Below, one piece after another: positions 28,201-40,200 of a stretch of 64,000 nt of DNA. Source of the DNA: Holothuria scabra (taxonomy: Eukaryota > Echinodermata > Holothuroidea > Aspidochirotida > Holothuriidae). A program made the position numbers and the translations under genes. Each line of letters begins with the position of its first letter. Within the stretch, counting starts at the first letter, position 1. The notes beneath the pieces are model-generated. The model did no database searches. It had not been told where the DNA came from and was given only the letters and a program-made list of their open reading frames with translations. Location of the stretch: contig CM074187.1 of NCBI GenBank assembly GCA_037179385.1, positions 14,509,450 through 14,573,449 of the forward strand, in the 5' to 3' direction.

Positions 28201-31200
28201 CCTTCTCATCATTTTCTTGTTGATCATTCCACTGCTTTTCATCCTCCTCTCTTTCCTCCAATACATGCATCTGTGGGGTTTACAAAGGACTCACTTCTTG
28301 GTTTAGGTGCGCCTACAGTTGCAGTTGTGATTTAGAATGTACAAGAAAACCTGTTTACATGTTGGTTTAACAACTTAAAATAAAAGTGAATTTATGAAAA
28401 AACAGTATTTCATCCTGCCTTTTTATTTTTGGGGAGGGGGAAGGCAAGAATTGGTTGATACCCTAACTGTAGACTTCACTTCAGAAAATTTTGGGCATTT
28501 CAGAAGAATGTCCAGTAGAAACGAACACCAATTTTTAAATACATTTTAATCGAGAAATTGACTTAAACAATTGACAGAGGGAGGCAGACGCTCAGCTATT
28601 ACTCTTCATCACCAAACAAAAACTACCCTTTAAAAATATCACAAAGACCTGCAAAAGGTAAATGCAGGTATACACAACATAACCTTTTTTAAATTTTATT
28701 TTCCTCCTCAAAGTATGGTACATTAAACCCTTTTCATCATACCATATAACTTACACAAAGCATTAGCTATCTTAAATTGAGACCTTAAAATTTTTTTTTT
28801 CCAAAGCGCTTTATCAGTTAAGTTCAGCACAAGTTTGCAGTTATAAGGTTACGTGTTTTAGTGTATACATGATAGCTGGAAATTAACAGAGGATAAAATG
28901 CAATGTCCAGTTAAAGTCATTAGAATTTGACAACAGCTGTTTGGTTTCAGTTGTAGAAAAACTAGTTTTCACACTTAGAAATGTCCATGATTCCTGGCAG
29001 AAAGCAAGATTGTTATATCTGCATTACTTCACGGCTAAGAGTTGTTGTTTTAAAGACGGAGTTTACAAGAAGAGCAGATCATGTTTAAAAATGTGCTTGT
29101 TCGCATAGCTATAACAATGTTTTGAATTTGTTTACATGCGCACATTCCTACTTCAAAGATTTGAAACCAATGAAAGCACTGGACTGTACTTGAGACCCCT
29201 CCCAAAAAAAGGGAAGCAGAGAGAAGGTGGAAAGAAAAAGGAAGAGATATGATTTAACCATTGGAGGTTGATCTACACGCACCTGAAATAATGTAAAGTT
29301 AGACAGAGAGTAGGAAACGGAGTGCAGTGTGTATGATTGGGCTTGTTAAAGACAGTAATACGCAGGCAGGCAACAGCTCATGATAGTTGCAGATACCTCG
29401 TGATTGTGAACGACCATACTTGTGTTAGGCATGAGGGGGATCCGATCAGTCAAACATACCTTAAGCTCCTCGTCCTCGACATAAAATGAGACGTCCCCTT
29501 GAAGCGTGGGGACAAGCAGTTGTTTCGTACCACCGGTTTCACCCACGGTGGGCTTACGCAACTGCACTTTAGCAAATGAAACAAACCGATAGACGTGGAT
29601 CCTGACACTGCGCTGGTATGTGCACAGATCATCAACCTATCATTACAAACAGAATTGGGGTCAAAAAAGGTCATGAGCATTATTACTGGTGTCAGGTTTT
29701 AGAGTCTATTCTTTGTTCATGCTAACCCCAGTTTTTACAACCTATTTGTGCTCATTCACATAGACCACCACAGTAAGAGATAGGACAAAAGATATCATCT
29801 CTTTAGTAATAACGTAGGTTGAATTTATGTTGGACTGCTTCAACGGAACTGACTCAGAATCTAAGTACGAGCCAAGTATGAAATGGGGTCTACAGGAAAC
29901 AATTGTCTTGGGCAACAAATTGGTGTCAACTCCTAGGAATAAAGTCACAAGTGTTTTAAGTATGAAAATTAATTGTTCCATTATTCCTTCATTTGAACAT
30001 TCTATCTAGACCTGTAAATGGTCAGAATGAAATGTTCACTAGCAGACCACTAGTAGGCAGGATGCTTATTTCAAACAAACCACTTTTTTTCAATTCATCT
30101 TTTTTTTACATCTATATTAATACATTTCACACACAAATAAGAGAAAATAAATGGTGTTTTTAATGGTCAGATGGGTTCCACTACTCTGTTCTAAATGTAG
30201 TATATTATCTTCAGTATAGCTGCATCATGAGTACTACAATAGAGATGACAAATCTAACACTATTCCTAAATGAGTAGGTAACCTTGGTATCCAAGCCACA
30301 TACTAACAAACTATGTATGCTCTTCAATTGATATACAAGGTGAGCTACTTCTAAATGAGTCTTTGACTTCTCACAAATTTTCTACAGAGAAAATGACTAT
30401 TACTGTTTATTCAATGGACATGTGAAACTGCAGCTCAAAATTTCTGATCATGCAAATGAAGATTAAGACCTCCTACTATTGTTCATCATGCCTTCCTTTG
30501 CCCCTCTTCTAATATTTTTGGGGATTTTTCAATGAAAATTGCAAATAGTAGTTTCTCTACACCAAGAATGGTGTAAACTACAAGGCCAATAGGAATGGTT
30601 CTAACAAAGGAAAGAAGACTAAGCCAGGAAAGCATAAAATTTATTTCCTGATGGCAACATCAGTAAAACATTACTAACATTCTGCTTTCTGAACACAACA
30701 AGCTGATCCACTTATGAATATTCTTCTTCAACAAGGACTGAAACATAATCTTTAAATTATTTTAATGGACCTGCCTTTGCAAGAAGGAGCACTTATTTCC
30801 ATAAAAAAAGCCTTTCAGAATCTGACTAGAGTAAGACACAGGGCAGAAATAATGCTTGTAACATTAGACTTAGTCATGAACTTTTTGTTCTGCTTATAAA
30901 ATATGATAAAACCCAAAGAGAATGCCAGCAGAAATGAGGCTATGTGCAATAGAATTATTTCACAAATATTGTACAACATAACCCATGAATCAATGGTCCA
31001 ATTTTTATTGTCAGAAGCATACTCCAAAGCATAGAAGGGAGGTCTGCAATAGCAGACTTGCTTTTTAAAAATAACCGTGTAATAACCCTTAGAACAGCAT
31101 ACCATTGGTTCTATTTCTTTAACACTTGATGCAAAAAGTGTGTAATTTATTTTAAAAAGAAGGAAACCATCCCTGGAAGGTTATGTGCACTATTCTCTGT

Positions 31201-34200
31201 ATAGTTCTTTTTAAGTGTGTCTGCTGAATTTTGCTCAAAAATGTTTTCAGAGGGAAACCATATCTGTTTCCTGGGTAACTGGACACTAATGAGTCAATAC
31301 AATCTAGCTTCCCATCCAAATGACTTCCTGGAGTTCTCATAAAATGATAGAAATAGTGTCTGATGACTTAACTTGACACTGTAAGTAATATTTCAAGAGT
31401 CCATTTTTGGTCATTACCAGTTGTGACATCTGTTTCTGAATCATTTAAAACGAAAATACAGTCACCCACAATTTGAATAAACACACCCTGGCATTCTAAT
31501 TCCTGAATGAACCTTTGAATAACATTTTCACTGAATTGTATAAGCTAGAAAGCTAGACAGAATACCCCAAGAAATATCCCCAACAAAAATGAGAAACAAC
31601 ATTTGAAAGGATAGCGAATGTTTCACAATATAACTGGCCACTACTGACTTTCCCTTTGAAAATCCCTCTGGTATTGCTGATGTCATGTTTTCTAGCATGC
31701 AGGTACCTTAAAGATACCAGCTTATTTCACAAATATATTAATTGGTTTTTTCATTTCTTCATTACCAAATGTCATGTTTCAAGTCCTGTGAAATGAAGAT
31801 TTCTGCCATTCAGAGTCGGAAGTTTTCAGCAAAAATAGTGGTCACACTAACCATTACTCTCTCAACACAGTTTCCAAACAGAAATGAAGCATTCATGCCT
31901 TGTGAAAGACAAATATACCATGCTCTCACAATGAACTTGCTAAAACTTTATAAAAAATGCTTGCAACTTGCTTACGGCAACCCAGAAAACAAAATTATTC
32001 CAACAAAACCTTTGTTCAAGAAATACAACAATATCACATTAGAATGATACTATTTTCAATAGTTTTTCATGGCAGATCTTTTCTTCCTTTGATATGCAAT
32101 GTGAAGACTTCTGCAATTAGACTAAACATTAGTCACATCCTCGTAGGTTTCCAACTGACCACAATTCTGAGCAGTAACTGTCTTTAGAACAAGGCCTAAT
32201 AATGCATTCCCCTCTCAATTCAAACTTTGCCATACCCCTTAGTCTACCTTTACCCCTACCTTACAGTTGGCACAGAGCTCATATCACAACTGATGCTCAA
32301 TTTAAAAAAAAAAAAATACCTGAGAAGCTGGTTAAAGGAAAAACAACATTGAAACAAGTATACTGCATTCTCAGATTAAAAAACAGCGCATGACAAGAAA
32401 TATCATCAGGAACTATTTTAAAACCTGACACAGGACACTTTTCACAAAGGATTTAAGCAAGCAATCAGGGAATATAACAACCATCTAACACACAGATGAA
32501 TCCTGCTGACCTTAATCATCTCTGATATATCTAAACTTGTTGGCCTGCGAAATTTTCCATTCTGGCGCAAGCATTAAGTGAGAGAGATGAGAATATTCTT
32601 TGTGGTTTTTCATCAACTTTTCAAACAACCACTGAGTATGATACATGATGGCCAAGCAGTAATGAGCAAAATCATTGAACTTACCAGTGACCAGTCGATT
32701 GAAAAGTCAAAACTTGAAAGTGACTTGCAATTAAAATATTTCCCATGAAATGTTATAGAGAATACAATTTGCATGGTGAAAAATGTTTAACAAACTTATA
32801 CTGAAAAAATTATGAATAAATGTGGTTTTCCTTATTCAATTGTTTTATCAGATTATTTTTGAAATGAAGATGAATTTACCTTAGAGTTTCTTCATCATTA
32901 TCACCCCCCCCCCCCATCACCACCAATCTATCATAATCATCCCCTATCCCTTCCTATCCTCTCATTCTGACTATTTTCATTGTGTGGTTTTGGCATGATG
33001 TAATACATATAAGGATGATTTTGAATAAATATGAGATGGTGGTCCCGTAAATTGAAAATTTGAGATGTTTTCAAAATATAATTGGTAGTGGCTGTTTTGA
33101 ACTTGTCATGTTTTATGATGCTGGAGTCATATTTCATGCAATGAAATGTTAGTAATAAACTTATCATACAACATAAAACAAAGCCATTTTTCTGTATAAG
33201 TATTTAACTGAAAACAAATAGGAAAGACTGAATGTTTGCTAATTTCCAATAAGGAAACCTTAGCCTAATCAAATTAAGGGGTAAAATTAAACCAGGTATT
33301 ACCTCACTCAGTGTTATTCTGTAAATTGAACTGATGTACCCTATTCAATGGAATTTTAGAATTTCATGTTTTACTGAACTAGTGTGGCAGCTCTCCCCAC
33401 CCCTTCTTTTTTGGGGAGGAAAATAAGGTTGTGATTGCACTAGATCAGGTCATTACAAAGAGGGCTTTGCCCCACATTACATTGTCAAATTAAACAAGAA
33501 TTGCATAGTTATTCATTTAATGTTATTCAACAAATGCCTTTGTTCCTCAAATTGTACACAGGTTCTTTGCTCCACTTAAGCAAAGGCACTAATATTATGA
33601 TTGAAACACTTCATTCTAAATTTAGTTTAGGTTCACTTTCAGATGACGTCTGAGCAGTTGTAAATTAAATATTGGAATGTGAAAAAGATTTACCTAAAAA
33701 TTCTGAGCAACATTGTAATAGTTCCCAGACCATGATGAGGAATTGAAGAGCATCTTATAGCAATACCAATATTTGATCAGCAAAGAAAAGTTTGCTTTTA
33801 AAAGCTTACATTAGGGGGTTGAACAGTTAATGCATTTAATTACTATTTAAAAGAGACTGCTGAATTTCAAACTACCATACAACATACTCACAGAACATTC
33901 ACTAACTCCCTGAATTTGTCTCTGACTAGGATGAACCTCAGCATTTACATGAAAATATCAGAATTTAATGAAATAAAAGGGAGGCTTTCTTTCCAGGAAT
34001 CATGCCCACAAATTATTATGTGCAATGAAATTCAAGTATATAGCTTCTTTAGTTGCCGAAAGTAGAGGAAAACACAGCCCTCAATATGAAAAGATTATAC
34101 ACCAACCTATTAATAATGCAGGCATTAAAGGGTGTGTGCCATTAAGAAGCTTAAGGTTAAGAACAGAAAAGCCAATAAGATAAAAGCAGCAATACGATCG

Positions 34201-37200
34201 TCTTACCTGGAAGTTATTTCCCTCCATTGGTGGCAGATTACTACCCATGGCTTCCAAGGATGCACTGTCCAGGTCACGAATTGATTGGTTAATTTTTTCA
34301 ATGGCCTCATCACATTCAGCCTGGCCAGGTGCTCGATCCCTGTTGAATTGTTAATTGTGAGGAAGGGATTACATAGGTAAAGAGCAGATACCATAATGAG
34401 AGGCAAAGCAGATTAAAAGAATGCTAGATTCTACCATCACAAGAGTGTAAATGGAACCTTCAAAAGTTTGAAACCATTCCTTTCCTGGTATTTTGCAGTT
34501 TTTTTTTTTTTTTTTTTTTTTTTTTGGTGGGGGGGGTTATATTTGCATCTTTACGAAAGGTCCAAGATGCATCCAACACAAAACCTTTTCTCACTTACTT
34601 GTGGCTAAGGGGTTTATGATAAATATGATAGCAAAGGGATTGTGTTATACTAACACTTTACATGTCCATGCTATTTTCTGCTTTATGGTTAAGGATTATT
34701 CACCCATATCTCCAAGCACAGTAAAAGTAGCCATCAAATATTGATGTTATCCAAAACATGAAATTCTAGTAAATTTGTGCTCTCTTTCCCATAAATCTAC
34801 AAGTATGCATCAGTACTCACAATGATAAATGCACACAGGAATTCTGTATGATCATATTGTTTATCAAATATTTAAGTCATGAAACATAAAGTGATACCTA
34901 TATATTAATATTGCTATCTAATAGCAATTAACTTTTTCCAAGATTGTTTTGAGTCAAAATATTTTGAATTATGAATTCCATAATATATATTTAAAAAAAA
35001 AATCTCTTGATGGGATTTTAAACAAAGTACAGAAGCAAAAGGAACAAATAACAATGGTGATACACAGCTGACAGAGAAGTTTGTATGCCTACACCTTGGG
35101 TTAAGATCAGGGGTTTTCAACCTTCTACTGCTATAATACCAAATTGTCATTTAAGAACATAACAGGAATGCAATTAAATTAAGCAAAAGGGGCAATTACA
35201 ACTGCTGTAAAAGATGTCACAAAGATGGAAATGTTTGCATAAAACCAGTGCGGTTTGGTGACATAACATTAGTTTTAGGCCTATATTGTATTAGATAACC
35301 TACTGAAACCCCTTGCTTTTATGTTGGACTTGGGGTGAGATCATGTCATAATAGTGGGGCAAATTCCCTAGGTTGTAAACTCCTGGTTCAGATCTATTTT
35401 ATAGGGCATAGATTCATTCAAAAAGTGGCACTGATATAGACATACTTGATGGAATGAACCAAGTTCTTGATGGAATCGGAGACCATCTTTGAGTGTGCAG
35501 CCAGCTGTTTCCAAGTGGGTGGGTCATCTGGATTCATTCCGAGAGGTTTGGCTGTTTGAATGAGATTGGTGGAGCTGGCAATCATGGCCTTTCCAGCAGC
35601 TACAATTGGCTCCATGGCCTCACGGGCCTACAAAAGAAAAGAGTATGCAACTTGAAAGATTTCATGCTGAAATAGGTTGAGGAACTGCCCTCTGGAAGCA
35701 CTTAATGGGCAAAAACAGTCACCCCAACCTTATTTTGAAATAACTGCTAAATCTCACAATTTTCTTCTTATTCAAAGTATTTTCATTATATTTCAGGACT
35801 TACATAGTGCATATTTTTTAAACCAAGCAGTTATTAGAAAATTCTTCTAATGAGGAGGAAATATATTATCACATGTTTTGCAAAAGCCATTCATGTAACA
35901 GGATTTTTCACAACACTAATTCAAATTGGGGTGGCTGAAATTTCCCTTTCAGTACAAAACATATTGATTTATGCCCATCAAGTTTAAGTACTTATAAGTT
36001 AAAGTAAGTCACATTTAAGTACTCACTTAAGTACAAACTGACTCTTTGATCTTAAAAAGTGTCATTTAAAAGTTGCTCACCACAAAAGGGTTCTATGGGA
36101 TTTAGTTATATTGAGTAGATAAAAAGGCAGAACTTGTTGTCACAACTTTTCAAATTTAGTGGAATTATATTAGAGACAATATAATATAGAGGGTCAGTGC
36201 CACATTCCTATTCCTCAGTTCTCACTTCTCACCAATAATTTTAAATTATGTAAGATCAAATACACTAGGGTTAATTTATTTACTTTTTACCTGCCCCTTC
36301 TCTATCTAAGCTACACCCCTCACAAACCCCTTGTAACATAAACAGACAATACCAATGATGTAAGGCAAGCCATATTAGAGAAAAATGAAAGGGATGATAA
36401 AACTTACAAGTATTTTTTAAGAGTAAGTTCTGTTTCCTTAAACATACCTGTGGTGTTATCCTAGCTGGTACACTAGCAAATTCTGGTGATGAGGCAAATG
36501 TAACCAAACTATCCACAGCATCCAACAGAGGTTTGGTGGCTTGGGCACAATTCTGTCTGTTTGCATCTGTGAAATTTCCATCCAGATCCTTGAATAGAAT
36601 AAACAGAACACATTTAAAGTGAGAAAACAATCATTTGGATACAAAACACACAGTTTGATTTAGTCTTTATTTCAACATTCTTGAAGATTCATCTTTGTTG
36701 GAATAATTACAATCTTGGATCTCTAGCAAGGATGGTGGACTCAGGGATTTCATATAGGTAATCTTAGTGAAATTCTTGCCTTAAAAGATACAATTGTGTA
36801 AATTCAGTCATATCAATAGCACTTGAGTCTGCAATTTCAGGTCTAAGTCACAGGGCTTGCACATTCATTTAAAGTAATTGCACATTTAAATTCCCCAAAG
36901 TACATATATTAACTCTGAGGAAACTTACTTTGATATTTTTCACAAGGTTGGCTGTGCTGTTTGCAACATCTTTAGCTGACTGTACAAAATGTTTCTTGGC
37001 AACAGGATTACTAGTCTTAGATGACGCTACACGACAAATGTTACACAATGCAGATGTGTGTTTGGCTACCTCTGTAGCTGCAGCCAAGACCTGTAAAGAA
37101 ATTTTTGAGGTTAACAACTTAAAGTGACAACATTGGGTAGCATTAGACAACTTGTCATATTACTTGTCTTGGATGAAGCTACACCACAAATGTTACACAG

Positions 37201-40200
37201 AGCAGAACAGAGCAGATGTGTGTTTGACTACCTCTGTAGCTGCAGCCAAGACCTGCCAAAGAAATTTAAGAGGTAAACATCTTTTAGTGACTACATTGGG
37301 TAGCATTAGACAACTTGTCATCTCCATTTATTTCCACAGAAATGTGAACAGCTGTTCACATCTATGTCTCCTTCCAAACTTTACCATTTGCCAGCTATGT
37401 GGATTTCTACCCTCAAAACTTTTTCAAATCCTCTTTAAAACCACAAATGAAATTATAAAACCAACCCTTATGAATATTACATGTTGGGATTAAAACCTGC
37501 ACACAGCCCTATCAATTTAGAAGGCAAAGTCTCGTTCTAATACTAACATGACAATTCTCTCATGTAAATATCTTTACATGTCATTTAGGGTAGACTCATT
37601 CATCTCACTTGCAGTTAATGCTTAGTCACTTCTGTATTTCCTATACCCAAGTGCATATGCTACCCAGTTAGATTAATGACTCTCCCCTCATCAAGATGAG
37701 ATAAATACATTCCATAAAGATGGAGGAAAAGATCAACAATATAGAGTACATAAGGTTTCCAATTTTCAAGAACTGTCAACACCTCAGGAGAAAACCATAC
37801 AACCTGTCCCCCTCCACCTCATCAATTTTCACTGTGATATAACAAGAGGGCAAGTAACTACATAACCAATGTCACCCACTCTAGGATGAGGGCATGTAAC
37901 AGAAAATATCCACTCCTTACATTTGCAATTTTCAAAAGTCAAAATGCAAGCTGTGAAGAGAATTATAATTTATTAATTAAAATGCCTCCCTCCTCCACCC
38001 CCCCCCCCCCCCACAGAAAGAAATAATAAAAAACTGTGATGAAAAGCTAATTCACCATTCCTCAAAATCTGAAGCAGTTGAACATGCATCATTAGCAAAT
38101 GCATATTAGACAACATTATAGTAAAATTGGGGTGCCTATAAAGCACCTGCTGAACTATAATCATAACCCCATATGCATTCATAAAATGCCTTGTTATTTG
38201 TTAAGCCAATTACCTCAAGTTTGGAATACTGTTTTGCAGTAAAATAATACTATCATGCAGTCCAAGCATGCACTGCTATGTTTCATGAAAACTAAATAAC
38301 TAAAACTTCATTAAAGATGACACAAAAACAAAGCATTAGTACTTAGTCCCAACTTTTGAAACTTGATTTGTGCCCCTGCACAATGGTTAATATCAACCCT
38401 GTACACACCTTATAAAATACAATTCTTACCTCTGGTTGTGTGCTCTCTGGGTTCAACAGTTTCTGACAGGCAGCTTGAATGGCCTGGTTGGCTCGAGCAA
38501 ATTGTGACTGATCAACAAGGCCAGGTCTTCCAGCAACACTGGATGGATCAGAGATGCCTACAAGGTATGCTGCTTGAGCAGTAGCTTCAGTAAGGTTGCA
38601 CACAGCCTGTCCAGCTTTCTCAACACTATGACCAAATTGTGGCAGGTTTCCACTCTTTGCATTTTTGGTGATACCTACCATGGCTTCCCCAAGTGCCTAG
38701 AACAAACCATATTCATTTTATGGAAAAATGTTGTATTGCTTTATTTCTAATGATGTCTGGTAATGATTCTTTCATATCAAAGATCCCCCTTCCCCTTCCA
38801 TCAGCTATGTAATCACAAGAAGATTTTATATTAAATGCAGGCATTTACTTGTGGCCATTTCTCAAATTTCTGTACACTGTCAGCAAAAATTAGCCAATTT
38901 CTTCACATTTTTAAATGAAGACAATGCAACATGACATAATATTTTGTGTTTCTTTCTGTATTTTGTGTTCCCAGCACCTGGTTACACAAAACAGAAACCA
39001 GTCCTGAGTCTTACACATCACCTATGTGTACCAGATGGACCCAAAGAATTCAAGAAATGGTGAGTCTGTCCGCCACTGCCATTTCTTCCATGTACTTGCA
39101 TCCAACTCAAAACATGCTATGTTTTGGTTTTGCATTGCAAGCAGTCATTTATGATACAAGTAAATGAAAGAAGAAGCTGATTGCTGATTGAAAAATCTGA
39201 ACTACATGACAAACGCTGGGTATGATATAACAACTCTGAAGCATCATCACTCCTTTACCATACATCCTGAGATGAGATGTAGTATCAACTATCAAGTAAT
39301 AATGTTAAACTATGTCATGTGAGTATCACATGACAAGTGTGTGTGAGGCATCTTGTGAAGAGTCCCAAACATCACATAAGCCACAAATGTCACATGATCA
39401 ATTTTGAAACATGAAAGAGGAAGTCAAAAACACATATGTGCATATGTGTGTGAACATGAAAGTCTAATTCATGGGAGCAGTGTGGGTACAGTGTGTTTCA
39501 TTTCTTTGTCCTCAAGAATGATGTCATGTGACATAAGAGCATACAGTCTAACTGACTCACAGGATTTATGTATACATTACTGTACCAACCTGTTACTTAT
39601 CTTGCTTATTTCAAGCCCTACGGGTGACATATAAAAGAAAGGGTGTATTTTCAATCTCCATTCTATAATATGTACAGCTACTAAACCAACCTTGGACTCG
39701 GCCATGACATGGTCCTGGCATTCAAAGTATGACCAATCATTAATTGGTTCATTGATGTTATCCAGGATGCTCTTAACTGCCTGTATCTGTCTCAAGGCAT
39801 TGTCACATTCCTTCTGTCCAGGGGCACTCTGCATGAATGTGTTCAAAAGTTGGTTGATACTGTCAGTCACAGCCCTAGGTGAAATCAAAGCAAACAGACA
39901 TCAGTTTTACTGTCAAGTGAGGTGATGTGAGAAATAGCTGCATGCAGGTGACATCACCTTGTACACCTTACACATATCAAAGCACATTTAGGAGGATCTT
40001 TTTATATTGCTTTCCTGAGTAAACCATTGATAAAGGGTTTGGTGGTTAGCACAACCTATCAAATTTTAAACTGACATACTACAATCCAGGACTCAATCCA
40101 ACTGTGAGGCCAGGTTACACCTCAGTCAGGCAAAGTTGTCTGTCCATGGGCAAGATAAGGAGGGGGTGAAATATATAGTTCTTATAGTTTAATAGAATAA

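Larger units (their letters stand above)
19428..34206. other. Giant intron I-K in the R9 helix 1-2 loop
   Basis: 14.8 kb. Holds exon J, the possible exons at 32685, 29259, 26365 and 22930, and two tandem repeats. The stretches 19.4-22.4, 23.0-26.3, 27.1-29.2 and 29.7-32.6 kb are AT-rich with C runs and show nothing else I can support. Confidence 0.75.
34340..36928. other. Introns H-I, G-H and F-G
   Basis: Between exons G and H, and H and I, AT-rich sequence with the T27 tract; nothing else recognised. Confidence 0.65.
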
